Shown: positions 10,594 to 22,969 of the stretch, one piece after another | Numbering within the stretch: the first letter of the stretch is position 1 | How the letters are laid out: the number at the start of each line of letters is the position of its first letter | Source of the DNA: Mesodorylaimus sp. YZB2_4 | Taxonomy: Eukaryota > Nematoda > Enoplea > Dorylaimida > Dorylaimidae | NCBI GenBank assembly: GCA_030248295.1 | Contig: JASANH010001652.1 | Location: 124,001 to 188,000, forward strand | Length of the DNA: 64,000 nucleotides | Direction: 5' to 3' | Made by a program: the position numbers and the translations under genes | Notes under the pieces: generated by a model | Databases searched by the model: none | What the model was told of the DNA's origin: nothing | The model's input: only the letters and a program-made list of their open reading frames with translations

Positions 10594-13500
10594 ATGGCTA
10601 AACCAAAACCGGAAGTAAGTGCCTTTTACAACAAGCACGAACTGCCGTCCGAAACACCACAGTTCATGAACGACGGTGTACGCCGGGTCGACTATGTGCT
10701 CATGTACGAAGAGGGAGGCAAAGCCGAAGAAACGCACTCGCAACAAAATACGAGCAAAGAAAAGAAACAGAAACACCACGTCGACGAGACCAAGCAACGC
10801 GCCTTTTTTGAAGAGAATTTGGCCAAGGAAGGCCTCGAACTCGAATATGATCGACGCAATGCCAAAGGTGGCGGAGACGGCGATCCTAAATCGAACGACG
10901 CGTCGAGCGAGGTGGCTGTATTTGTCAAAGTGCACGCCCCCTGGTCAGTTCTATGCCGATGGGCCGAAGTACTGAAAATCAAAATGCCCCTACGTCTAGT
11001 CGATCGGTTCGATATTACCAAAACGCAAAATGCCAGTAACACTGACGCCAGACGCGCCAATACTCGCCAGTTCGGCTGGACGAAAGGAGCCACGCCAGTA
11101 GTGGCACCCGGAAATGGTCAAGAAGCTGAAGAAAATGATGGCGAGGAGCTTTTTGAAGGCCCTTTAACTGGCAAGCCCAACTTTGTCACAATGCCGTTTC
11201 AAAGGAAACGTATCGATAAGTTTGCTATTTTTGACCCGGATACGTTTTTTACGCCTTCGCAACGGCAAGAAATCGTGTACGAAGTGCTTCAGAGGGCGCG
11301 CAATGATCCGGACGATGACAAAAAGAGAGGTATCGAGGCCCTGTTGGAAGAGAAGGTCTACAGTGCCGCTCTCCCGCTCCACGATGGCGATTTCCTGCTC
11401 CCCGACGACCTGCCCATGTCCCAATGGTGCAACAGGCAACGCCTGCGCTACGTCTGGGCATCCTGGTCATCCTTCTTCAAGCAACAGCCCTACGAATTGA
11501 TTCGCAGGTAGTGAACTTGAGTATACTATTTTTTGCTGGCCCCCCCTGCTCATGCATTGTGAGGAGAAAGCGGCTGCGCTAATTACGCCACAATAGTCCA
11601 TGCACATCTCGTATGTAAAGTGCATCCCGGGCACCACTTGCATAAGGCGGAGCATTTGCAGCAGAACATGCCAGTGCATGCAATAATTATGAGGGGGACA
11701 ACAGGTTGTCTCCACTTCGTTGCTGGCAAGGTGGCCGTGCCATAATCCATCCCTCTTTTTCCATTACAGCTACTTTGGAGAGAAAGTGGCTTTTTATTTC
11801 GGTAAGTTTTTGTGTTGCGGAAATGATCTGAGAATCTGAAATGTCTTCTCGTTCAGCTTTTTTGGGTTTCTACACACGATGGTTATTATTTCCGACCATC
11901 ACGGGTTTGTGCGTCCTGTTGTACGGCTGCTTCTACCAGGGCGACGATCACATTGTGGAGGACATCTGTAGCGATGAGCCAGGCCACGCCGGTCACCGCT
12001 TCGCATGTCCCGTGTGTAAACCACCCAATTGCGAATTCGAAAAGTTGGCTGCGGGATGCGAGAATGCGGAATGGGATTATCGTATGGACAACGAAGCCAC
12101 ACCGGTAAGCCCGCTGCGAAACATCTGAGGAGAACAGGAAAAAAGCAATTATTGTTGAGTAGGCACTAAATCTATTTTCTAAATTGGTTTTTGTCAGCGA
12201 TGGCGTCATAGACCTCAGATAAGCGTCATCGAACCTTGAACTGTGTCTCTCGTGATTAACTAGCTGAGGACACAAAGTGCATGTGACAGATCGGTTGTAT
12301 CAGTGAAGCGTATCAAACATTTATCGCCATTTCAGGTAATGGCCGCCTTGACAATCATTTGGGCGACAGTTTATTTGAAAGCATGGAAAAGAAGGGAGGC
12401 CGTGTTAGCCTACGAGTGGGATACTTATGACCTGGAGGTGGAAGACGATATAATCAGGCCCCAGTACGAAGAACGGGCACCAGCCAGGCATAGAAATTTT
12501 ATCACTCGCGAAATAGAACCCTACGTTCCAAAAAGGACGAGGTAAGCAAACAGAGGGTACAATTTGTTGGAGTGCTACAGTAGGGTTCTCAAAGATGAGG
12601 CTACGGTAATGGGCAAAAAAGGCCCTATTAGCACCGGGAAAGAGATATGTAGAAGCTGAAATGGTTTTTTTGAGAGTGAAATATTTCCTGTCGCCTCGAC
12701 AACAAATCGCAAGATTTAGGAAGATGATCGGATAAGAGGTCGTGGATGGGGATGACGCATTCTGCATTCACAGCATGAGTATATACTCGCCTCCGCTCAT
12801 TGCATGACTTCCATCCGTGCATTATAGACAGCAGCGTCAGTTACTGCACATAAGCCTGCAAGAACACAAAGCATGCTATAAATAAAAGAAGTATTAAGCC
12901 CATAGTATAGTTCCATGCGATGCGTCAAGTAAGCGTGCGATGCGACACTTTTGAGTGAACTGACTATGTAAAAAGGCGCCTAAAACGTTGCATCGCGAGC
13001 TTATTTTACGCATCGCATCGAACTGTACTTCCAGCTTTAGGTGTAGATGTGACGAGTACTAATCAAGGCTGGCCTGGCTGACTGGTCATTTTCCTGCATC
13101 TCGCGCTTATCATTTTATGATATTGTTGGCTCTCTTAGATTCTGGTGGAAATTTCTGTCCAGTTTGGTCACTTTGTTTATGCTGCTCCTTGTCACTGTGG
13201 CACTGGTCGTACTCGTGCTAGCTCGTATCGCCTTGTACGGGGCTCTTCGTAATTTGCACGTGCCCAAATACACGGAAGTGGCTCGCATTCTGATCCACGT
13301 GGTCATCCTCGGGGTGGTCATGCTCTTCGATATTATTTACGGGTGGGTGGCCGAAAAGTTGACGTCGTACGAGTGTCCGCGCACACAGACCCAATGGATC
13401 AGCAGTTTCCTCTGGAAGTTATTCATTTTCGAATTGACTAACGATTTCGTACCTATTGTCTACGCCGCATGGATCAAAGGCCGAGTATCCAAAACACCCT

Positions 13501-15161
13501 TAGAATTAAATATGTTTACCGAATTGTGTGAACCAGGTGAGTCCAGAGTCAGGCGAGCCCTCATGCCCGAATCAATTCCGGGTGTGTTTTCAGGAGGATG
13601 CATGAACGAGGTAACAGAAGTGATCGCCTTCCTTCTCTTGGGACGTCTGGTGGTCGGTAATACGACCGAGATAGGCATACCCTTCCTCAAGCAAATGTGG
13701 GCCAGAACACGCGCAGGAAAGTCAGAAAATTCTGGGCAGTCGGAAGCGCAGAACGACAGCGGTGCTCACCGACAGTGGGTCCACGATGCCAGTGCAGAGC
13801 AGTTGGAACTCGACGGTGTAGCTGAGGAGTACATGGAAATGATGGTACGATCTGGGCTGGATTACAGAACATGGAACTAGGCGTGTGAATCCTTGGCCAG
13901 CCCTAGGAGGAGCATGAGCTAGCCAGAGGGTGGTCTAAGCGACAGGAACGACCCCACGCAGTCCGGCACCTCGTGTCAGTTGATTCGTCAACCACACACA
14001 AGGGGACTTTAGACTCCAGAGTCAAGGAGCAGTCGCACGTGTCGGCCCTGACGGAGGTTCTGAGGGTCCTACATTGACGCAAGTCGCCAAGAATGTAATT
14101 TAGACTGGGAACTCAATACCACTTACCAAACGGCACTTGGCCTCTAGCGATTCCTCGGCCTCGTGTCTGGTCCTGACCTAGGAGAACAGACCAGCTCTCT
14201 AACCTCGATAGAAACAGACAGGCATCCACGGCTATTACATCAGCGGCCGAACGGGCTGTGTGGTTCCTATCGGCTAAAGTCTTATCAGACGAATGTGACA
14301 CGGAGAAAATGGATTCCATAAGAAGGACTTCGCGGTGTCTTCTGACATATTTTCCATTTTAGGTTCAGTTTGCTTTTTGTACTCTATTTGTGCCAGCACT
14401 GCCCGTCGCCCCGCTCGTCTGTTTGGTTAATAATTTATGTAAGTCGGTTCAGTAGTCCGTCAGTCCAGTTTAGAATTCTACATTTTCCATTCGTTTTAGT
14501 GGAAATACGAGTGGACGCTATCAAATTCATAATTCATCGTCGGCCATTACCGATTCGTTCACCAGGCGTGCAAATCTGGAATAACTTTCTTGATATCGTT
14601 TGCAAATTAGCCGTAGTGTCGAACGCTGGTCTGATCGCCTTCACCAGCGACACGTTGCCTCGCCTTTATTATAAATATGCGAAAAATCATGGGGAATCGT
14701 ACGAAGGATTCCAGCAATACACTCTCTCCAATATATCGGCCGAGCACTGGCCTGAGGAAATTCAAGAAATGATGCACCACGAGAATATCACCGCATGTTA
14801 TTACAATGATTATCGCAGCCACGAGCCGCCCTACCCCGTCACGCAGGAATGGTGGGAAACGTGGACTGTGCGCTTCGCCTTTTTTGGGATGTTCGTCGTG
14901 GTGGCTTTCACTTTCCAGTTCATGTATAACTTCATCGTGCCCGACGTGCCCGGCCATGTCCGTATGCAAATACAACGTCGTCGGTACGTACTTTCCAAAG
15001 GCATGGAACAAGCGGCCGCTGTCGATTCGTCTGAACGATGGCTAAAGCAGGCCATACAGACGAAACCACCAGGCTCGGCCACCTCCGAGCGAAGAAAACG
15101 GAAGCCGGACGGTGACGCCGCAAGCATAGGACCCAACGTGTTTGTTGAAGAGCTGAAGTAA
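10594..15161 (+). CDS. Anoctamin (TMEM16 family), 8 exons
   Basis: TMEM16 proteins are Ca2+-activated chloride channels or lipid scramblases in the plasma or ER membrane. Exons are 10594-11507, 11770-11801, 11857-12104, 12336-12541, 13139-13536, 13594-13844, 14363-14438 and 14500-15161. Phases agree and give 928 residues. The cytoplasmic N-domain contains DGVRRVDYVLMYEE, followed by a KYFGEK-type entry, seen here as ELIRSYFGEKVAFYF. Family hallmarks are WKLFIFELTND before KGR, the loop GGCMNEVTE, EYMEMMVQFAFCTLF, NNLLEIRVDAIKF (the acidic Ca2+-site pair E and D of the helix) and FTSDTLPRLYYKY. The N, E and D positions used for Ca2+ binding look conserved, so Ca2+ gating is likely. The 32-nt second exon is very short. 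The start at 10594 is a choice: the frame is open upstream and a further 5' exon is possible. Channel versus scramblase activity cannot be told. Confidence 0.93.
12906..13027. mobile_element. Small Tc1/mariner-like MITE in an anoctamin intron
   Basis: The element is about 118 bp (12908-13025) flanked by TA on both sides. Its ends form inverted repeats of roughly 38 bp. The left end begins TAGTTCCATGCGATGCGT and the right end, reverse-complemented, begins CAGTTCGATGCGATGCGT; a few mismatches follow. TA target sites and a CAGT-type end are typical of Tc1/mariner derivatives. It lies in the intron between the exons ending at 12541 and starting at 13139. Confidence 0.7.
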
Positions 15162-18100
15162 TTCAGGTCGAAGAGAAGAATATGATAATGTGTGTATAAA
15201 TGGACCATGTTTATATGATATATTCGCCAGATATTATGGCTTCCCGAAAGAATGCGATGATGGGGAAGGTACAGGACTGATACACGTATCTGATACTGGT
15301 GTCCGCGTGCTGTTACCCTGGCGCTTGAAAACAAAATATTGTGAGGCGCGCACAATCGGGGGCTATTGTGTCAGGTGGCAGTCTAGGTCATGCCATACCT
15401 GATATGCTTGCCTCCATACCTTATTCGACATGCATTCTAACATTGACAGATGCCATAAACGCCCTCCACCGAGCGCAGATAAATTTACCAGCTAATATGA
15501 CAGCGATATCATGCGTATGTGCCATACACTAAATACAACAGCCTACTGTCAACGTGAGTTGCTTTGTCCGTGAGAGAAAAGGGAATGTGGGCACTATTTA
15601 GGCTAATGTATTCGAGAGTTCATCGAGCTGCCTCAACAACAAAATGATTTTCCAAGTTGCTAGGAGAGGAGCCGGGTGGAGTTCCCTGGTTATGCACTCG
15701 AGCGGATTGGTGACAAGAGAGGGCGTTCTTTATTCGCGGGAATGCTCGGGTGGCTTTCGCAAAATTGATTAAGGACACGAACTTCGGGACTTCTGATGGA
15801 ACACATAGTTGTGTTCCTTGGGTCACGATCGGATATCTAATTATGTATATTGTGGGCATACGAGCGTGACTGTCTTTGCTCCAACGCCCACAATAGCCCA
15901 AACAGGACAGGAAGTTTCAATGTTTGTGCAGGGGCATACACAGCATTCCAGAGTCGTAGAATGCCGTAGCTACATCGAGAAGAGGTAAGCATGTGATCTG
16001 CGTACATGCAAACGTGACTCGTTTGTTGGACTAACATGCAATCAGCACGCCAGCACGCGTGCCCGGTATCGTGCTCCATGCTCGGTTCCCCATGTTTGCC
16101 ACCTCGCTGCTTGCTTGAGGTCGTACCGCAGAAAGACAGATGTGCCAAATGGTAAGCGCAGGCCTGGAAAGTGGTACCGAACGGATCTCTAATGAATATA
16201 AAGGGGACCACGAAAGACACTTGGCCGCATTCTAATTCTTGCACTGTTGAGGCCTGAAAACGAAGACTGACGGTGGAAGTCAGTGTCTTATTTATCCGCT
16301 AACAGTGAGCCCAAGCCTTCCCCTCGCCTGTTTGCACAATCCTCGGGAACAAGCGCCCTCACTCGATGCACCCCCTTTGCCCCCTCGACGCCCCATCCCT
16401 TTGTTCAAGTCGTGTTCTCGCAGTCGACGAGCTATGCTTTTTCGTGTAATTCATAATTTTTTCACCTGCTTTCCAGCGCTTTTTCTTGGAACAAGGATGC
16501 AGTGAAACGGGCACTCTGCTTGCGTACACGTCATTAGGTCTGTCGGGCAGAGCGCGCGATGATGATTGAGGAAATGTTTGCATTGGTGGAATGTTTTGTG
16601 AGAAGCAGCAGACCGAAACACCATTTGCTAAGAAGAGAAAAACTGGAATGCGCATCTTCCTTCTCTACTTACTCCCGCTTGCATTCCTCTCGACCACGTA
16701 TTTGCAGAACTAGGTTTTCACGGACGCAGCTTCTTCGGCCAGTGAAAATATGCTTTAGCCCCAGAAACAACACCAGCAGCTGACAAGCACGTTGACACGA
16801 AACACACCTAAGTAATGCCAAAGACCAAGTCCGACTTGCATTCTTCAAAGAGCATTACGGACTGATGAATGAAACATTCGGATTCACTTCTGCCAACCGG
16901 CAGGCGGTGGTGTCCGTGCTAAAGGTCGTATGTCTCCTACAGGTTTCTGTCAGCTAATTCTAGTTTGCTCAGCACTGGTTTGCTTTTCACGTGAATCCCT
17001 CGATGCAGTGCAGATGAAGCCAAGAACTGTGTAAGCATCCTAGTTGCCTTCATGAAGGCACCTTTGATCGTCTTCTTCAGTCAGCCGCCTTTTTTCCACT
17101 TTGGCGTCTGGTTCTGTCTGCTTCATATCACCGAGTCACGGTGATAAAGCTCCTTTTTCGTGGCGGGTGTCCGATTGGGATTTGCTAAATCATGTTCCTA
17201 TCGTAGCATTTAGTTTGGGGATCAATGGGGTAGTCGAGGTCTTGATGGGCCTCAGGGCCGTTTATAGGCCAATTTGTCAATAGCAAAGCCTAAATGTTAG
17301 TCGATATGCGTTTTTTATGGCGGAGCGTCGGAGCGTGAAAATAGAAGAGACGAATCGGGTAAACCGTATGTTTTCCTTTTCTCATAAAAACAATGCAGTC
17401 CTCTTCTCTTTTAACCGCAGACTTAATTTTTCCCCAGGGAAAACGTCCGGATGACATTGCTACTCGAAATGGGTCCATTAGATGGACGTTGGTTTCCGCA
17501 AATGAGTTTCCTGGAGGCTTCAACGGTCATCACGATGCTGTGTTAGGACTAAGGGGGCTTGGAGGGGGGGAGGGGATTGGTGTCGATGCTTCCTGGTTTT
17601 TATTCGCTGCTGAGTTGTCAGACACAATTCAGTTCCAAGCATCGCCGCGTGGTCTTTTTCCCGAAACATTGAGCCGGGTATGAGTCAAACACCCCTTCTA
17701 CAGTGCAGTGGATTGGTGTGTACCAGTGCTACGGCCTGCGATGTCTTCTAGAGCGATTGTGAAGGATTAGTTCTTTCGAAAGTGGTCGAGCAGGGTGATT
17801 CTAATGTGAACACCCACCCAGGCAAGCTGTCTCATCGTGCTCATGGAAAGCTTCTTTCTTTCCGTATGTACTGTAGGCTGTAGGGAGGGGCCTGGTGTGT
17901 GCTCTCTTGTTATGAGATACCTAATTGAACATAGACTGGCACCATGTTTTCCTGTCGACGTGTCGTCAGGAATTCATAGTGGCTATTATCCATACAGTGT
18001 TCGCATCCTGCCTGCATCACGTCGCCCATGGCAGCTCTGCAATCATACCCAGATGAACCTAAGCAACTTGAGCCAGTCGGTTCGAGATGCTTCTCATTTT

Positions 18101-18707
18101 TGTGTGCCCAGTCAACGGACCTTATTTGTCCTCACACGCATCGTTTCAGATTTGTCTTGATTTTCTAGTGCAAACAAAGTACGGAAAGAGTGAGAGAGAA
18201 AAACCACGGGCTCAAATTTCCGTCATTCCAGTCCAGATTCGCTAATCGGCTTACACTCTGCGAGGCGGACTAGCTCGAGCTGTTGTCAATTGAGGAAAGA
18301 AGACATCTGATATCTCGAATCGCCATTCAGACAGGAAACGGAGGCAGCTGTTTCTTGTTCAGACATCTATTCAAGAACATTGCAAAGTTACAAATCCAGA
18401 TTACGTAGCACACTCACTTCCTCTATCGAGAAGAAAGGCGGAAAAAAGGGACTATATTTGCCCATTTGTTAGAGGGAGCCAGTTCTTGAGGGCAGCCTGA
18501 AGAAGTGCATTGTTTTTCAGTTATATTACCAAGCGAAACTAATCCATCTTCTGCCCCCATTATTCACCCTTGACTCCGACTGCTCGTGTTTACACGTGAC
18601 TCTTCCGTGGAGCATACATAAAGGGCTCGAGGTGGAGTTGAGCTTACCGTTAGTTCCTCACTCGGAGTTCCGATTTGAGACTTTCCATTTCGAAGTGTTG
18701 ATTGAAT
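15162..18707. other. Intergenic region, no gene recognised
   Basis: This 3.5-kb stretch lies between the anoctamin stop and the calmodulin-like start, both on the plus strand. Scattered frames of 60-135 codons exist on both strands, but none shows a domain, signal peptide or consistent splice structure. A TATA-like CATAAAG near 18614, about 95 bp before the calmodulin ATG, is the only regulatory signal I would note. Confidence 0.5.
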
Positions 18708-20670
18708 ATGGCCAACGGTGGAGGCGGAAACGGAGCGGTCTCGCTCATGGAGCACGCCGACGAGGTGATCAAACAGCTAACACCAGAAGAAATTGATGAG
18801 TTCAGGGAAGCTTTTATGATGTTCGACAAGGACGGCAATGGAACCATTTCCACAAAAGAGTTGGGTGTGGCCATGAGATCTCTCGGACAAAATCCCACCG
18901 AAGGCGTAAGTCATGTGCAAGAAGTCTTCATGGGGTGGTACTGTATGTTTGGGTCGCTAAGCTGACAAAGGGTGCTTTCCTTCCAAGATATACTGCCAGG
19001 GCAGTCCAGATCCCCGTGCTCCCTTCACAAGCACTCAGCGAGTATTATGATAGGATAGTTATGGACGGGTGAGCAAGTGTGGCGGCCAGATGTCCATGCC
19101 ATGTGACCTTGTGACCCTTGTCGTTGCGCCCTGTAATCAACTAAATGTCAGATGTCTGCCCTGAATAATGCTAGGTCTTGTTTCTTGAAAATATCATGAC
19201 CTTTTCTCTCTCCATTCATTCATATGTAACCCTGTCAAAGCCAGCTCGCAAAGGGTTTCAATAAGCAAGGTATTAGCATTTAATTTCGAATTCAAACTCA
19301 TAAAATATGGTGACTTTGCCTCCTGCGCTTGTCTGTCGGCACTATCTTTCATTGATTTATTTTGTGTTTTTCAGGAGCTTATAGAAATGATCAATGGTAA
19401 GCGTGGCATTTTTGTCTTTAGCCTTATTTAGAATTTTCAAAGCACAGTACCTTTCAGAAGTCGATATCGACGGTAACGGACAAATTGAATTCCCTGAATT
19501 TTGTGTGATGATGTAAGTGTCTGTTATCAGCTCGTTACCGTGCAGTGATGGCGATGGGCCTGTTTCAGGAAAAGGATGATGAAAGAGACAGATTCCGAGA
19601 TGATTCGTGAAGCCTTTCGGGTATTTGATAAGGTAAGTTGCGCAGCAGTGTATGGGGCCTCTTTACCAGCTCCTCTCCTTTGAACCCTTCATGCAAACAG
19701 CTCATGTCACGGGCCCATCAGGCTCGTTTCTCGGAAGGATGTTCCTTCCCATGAGTCTACACTGCCAGCTTCTTTGCAAGTACTGCTGACTTTGCTTCCG
19801 GAAAGGCTAGCCTGTCAAAGTGCATATGTACTCGTAACTGTGGCAGTGAGGGGCAAGCAAGCAGCATGTCATGGGCTGCCCACATGCGAAATACTGACAT
19901 GAGGGCGTGGGAACACAAGAAAACTTTCCGTCTCAACTATTATTTCTAATCGGAACCCTCTCCCGGTTGCGCAATTTGAGTGAAAGGCACCCACTACTAG
20001 GTTACGGTTCGGTGGGGGTCGCGTCAGGCCAACCAGTCGATATGACGATGATCTACATTTACATTTGTGATTTCAGGATGGGAATGGTGTCATTACAGCA
20101 CAGGTAAGTGCCTCACGAGTCCCCCCAATATCCCTTTTTGCCACTCTGGGATGGATGTGTAATTGACTCCCTTCTTGCTCGCTTTCATCCAAGCTTCCAG
20201 ATGTTTTCTGGGGTGCCTCTAGATCATCGGGATTTTTGGGATTCAAAAGCAGACCAGACTACAAAAACTTTTGTCTGAAGGCAGATTCTAACGAGATGAT
20301 TTCGTTTAAGGAATTCCGTTACTTTATGATGCATATGGGTATGCAGTTCAGTGAAGACGAAGTGGACGAAATGATCCGAGAGGTATGTCGGCCGGCGCCG
20401 ATATTTAAATTAAGGTTCTTTTCAAACCTAACTTTTACTTCTTGCGGCCCATTCATGCGCTGAATTCCTGTTTTTATGGGTGATGGCATAGGAAGGAGAG
20501 TGAAAGGAAACTGTAGGAATTCTATATAGTGTCTTTCATTATAGGTCGATGTGGATGGTGATGGTCAGATCAACTACGAAGGCAAATTTATTTGGCTCGA
20601 TTGTTTTTGATCAATAACAGTCTGGCTACTTTCTCTTTCAGAATTTGTACGAATGATGACAACTCGCTGA
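18708..20670 (+). CDS. Calmodulin-like protein, CAL-1 type, four EF hands, 8 exons
   Basis: This is a calmodulin-related Ca2+ sensor of 167 residues. Exons are 18708-18905, 19375-19396, 19458-19512, 19569-19632, 20077-20103, 20311-20382, 20545-20581 and 20642-20670. The N-terminus has a Gly-rich extension ([11 protein letters not shown]) before the core, absent from canonical calmodulin. Four EF loops are complete: [36 protein letters not shown] and [12 protein letters not shown]. Core strings such as [20 protein letters not shown] and [20 protein letters not shown] match C. elegans CAL-1 closely from memory. Two exons are tiny (22 and 27 nt). The last intron (20582-20641) uses a GC donor: the sequence is TACGAAG then GCAAAT, and ends TTTCAG. 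Joining there gives [11 protein letters not shown] and the stop. The target of this sensor is not deducible. Confidence 0.93.
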
Positions 20671-21304
20671 TTTTATCGGGATTTGTCTGATTCCCTTCAA
20701 TATTTTCCTGTGCTCCAAAAATGTAGAATGAAACGTTTTTCATCTTTTATGTAAAAGAGCTTAACATCACACTTACTGTATGTCCTGCTTAGACTAGGGT
20801 CACCTGGTCTGAATGTACATCCTTGTATTATTTTAGGTTGTAACTCGGCTATGTCGATCGTCTGGTATACTTTCTCTACTTGAGTCATATATGCATTTTT
20901 GTGCCGCGCTAACGCGTCTGATGAATGTTGAAGGAAAATAGTACCATCTAAAGCGTGATGGGGGGACATTTGATTCTGTGTGCTCTAGTGACAGTAGAAC
21001 TGATAATAATGCTCCTGAGCCGGAGTCTGAATGTCTTTGGCTCTACTTCGGCATTCCATCCAGAACACTCTTCCTCTCGAGAGGCGCAATGTTGATCTGC
21101 ACCACGTTTGCAATGCCTGTATGAAATCGAACAAATGACGCATTCGCACCACCTGGACTGGAATGTGGGAATGCCCCCTACGACTTTTAATTTTCTACCC
21201 CGCATGCGCAACTGTATAGCTTTGATAGGTCGCCTATGTCACATATCCTGCCATGAGACCAGCATGAACCTTTAATTATGTCAACCGTTATCACTTATCA
21301 CGGA
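20671..21304. other. Intergenic, convergent 3' ends
   Basis: About 630 bp separate the calmodulin-like stop (plus) from the stop of the membrane-protein gene at 21305 (minus), so both 3' UTRs should lie here. No repeat or further gene was recognised. Confidence 0.5.
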
Positions 21305-22242
21305 TCAATGAGACATAATCGGCCGAGCTGCTGTCGCCTTGATGGTCGACCTTACTTCGGGTGTTTTTGACATTTGAATTGAGATCGAATCGCTTCGTAT
21401 GACCATGCTGGGTATTTGGACTGTAGTTGATCTGGTCGACGGGGTGATGCTAGCCACACTTTGAGACACCTGAGGTGTTTGAGAGATGGATGCCGACGAC
21501 TGCGATAGGTCCATTTCTTCGTAGGTATGCGACGCGGTGGGCCCTGCGGGCACGGTGACAGTAAACATTTGATGGTGGATGCTCTGCAGCACAGGCGGAA
21601 TGACACTGATATTCGGATCAATCGGAGCTAATTTAGACGTTACGTAGTCGGACGGTTTCAAATAAACGTCCTCGTCATCTTCCGTTGATCGACCAGGGCT
21701 AGAAAGGAAACCAAAGCCATAAATGGGATTGCTCTCAATGTGCTGACACGCAAGCGGGACCTGGCTTACCTCTTGGCTGTCTTCAGATTGTGCTGCGACA
21801 CTGATACATCCATTCTGAGTCCCTTATTTGACGGATTCGCCTGTGCCACTGTGCCAATCTTATTCCGACCATCAAATTTGCTTTAAAAGCAAACAATTTC
21901 TTTTGCCGGGGGTCACAAAGTTACAGCCCTTACGTACCCACGCAAATCACCATCCTTATAGTGTTCACCGTCAGCACCCTTCGCTTGAGCTCGCGTTGCT
22001 GGAGCTTGTGAAAACGACGATGTCGAGCTAGAGCATCCATCCCTTTCCACGTCGATCTGTTTCTTTCCGCCTTCTGCCACCCGCTGTTTGCTTTTGCAAC
22101 ACACACAGAGAATTAACGCCATGCTTGGTACAACGAGTAGGACGCAGACAGAAATGAGGCTGATTAAGAAAATTGGTGAGCTTGAGCTGTCCAGCCATAT
22201 CGAATCGTCCCACGAGCCAGTCTCCCGCAACACGGCAACCAT
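21305..22242 (-). CDS. Single-pass membrane protein, tandem paralogue 2 (unrecognised family)
   Basis: I do not recognise this family. Exons are 22242-21938, 21814-21770 and 21698-21305; both introns are phase 2, giving 247 residues. The N-terminus (about 25 residues, MVAVLRETGSWDDSIW) has no cleavable signal. One membrane segment follows at about residues 24-50 (IFLISLISVCVLLVVPSMAL) and ends in a Cys-rich, basic juxtamembrane stretch (CVCCKSKQR), suggesting an outside N-terminus and a cytoplasmic tail. The tail carries an acidic-tyrosine motif TEDDEDVYLKPSDYV (Tyr near 129 and 135), the core KLAPIDPNISVIPPVL, and HTYEEM near 176, then a Ser/Thr-rich end. The same motifs, order and intron phases occur in the neighbour at 22970-24133. 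YEEM fits the YxxM type bound by SH2 domains of PI3-kinase; that role is inference. The start Met could lie upstream; a splice acceptor precedes it by about 45 nt. Confidence 0.68.
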
Positions 22243-22558
22243 GCTCGAACCATGCGCTTTGTGGACTGGCACCAAGTCTGCCGGTTGTCTGATGGTAAGT
22301 ACACAGCGTGCTTTACACTGCCAGGCTTGATGTCTTACAGGCACACTTGGTGGTTGGCTGGCTGAGGCATTACTATAAGTACCAGCGACCTCTTACGTAC
22401 ATCCGAAGAAATTTTTGCTTGACTTTTTACTCCTCTAAAGCGCATTTGCTGTCTTTCTTGAGGAAGTATCAACGTAAGCATGTACAATTACGTGCACCAC
22501 CACAAATTTCGCGTCAACGCAGATTTCATACCGCCATAAAAACACCAAGCAAAGGCAT

Positions 22559-22571
22559 GGGGGGGGGGGGG
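22559..22571. repeat. G13 homopolymer
   Basis: Thirteen consecutive G, next to the 3' end of a minus-strand SINE. One of three long G/C runs in the window. Confidence 0.9.
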
Positions 22572-22690
22572 CGAAGGGACAAATTATACGCGAAACGATG
22601 TGCCGGGCCAGGAGTCGAACACTCGATCGTAACTGGGCACCTGGCGCGAGAGGCAGACGCCTAACCCACACCAGGCCATTAAGCCGGTAT
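22572..22690 (-). mobile_element. tRNA-derived SINE fragment (family 2, minus strand)
   Basis: Read on the minus strand, the segment has an A-box-like GTGGGTTAGGCGTCTGCC and the B box GTTCGACTCC (plus strand 22611-22620, GGAGTCGAAC). It resembles the copy at 39.25 kb, which has GTGGGCTATGCGTCTGCC and GTTCGACTC. The ends do not form a proper acceptor stem, so it is read as a SINE head, not a tRNA gene. It lies between the two tandem membrane-protein genes. Confidence 0.6.
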
Positions 22691-22969
22691 CAGCCACGGG
22701 CTGAGTTGGTATGTTATCAACCCAAGTTTACCTTCGGCACTGTTTCCGGTACTATCGTTTATCACCTCACAAAATGAATAATCAAGTTAGAAAAGGGACC
22801 AGACGCTTAGTGTACATGTACATATACTGGACTGCAGGTGCGAGTACTGCATATATTTCTTGATACTTCCTGCATATCTACAAAATAATGAGGCATTTTC
22901 TCCTTTTGATCGTATCGTTGACATGGACAGGGCCAATACTCCAATCCTACGCCACACTCGACATCACCT

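Noticed and set aside
22590-22690. Possible tRNA gene on the minus strand with a good B box
   Set aside because: The ends do not pair into a 7-bp acceptor stem, and the same head occurs in SINE copies at 39.3 kb and, in decayed form, 8.45 kb, so it is read as a SINE fragment.
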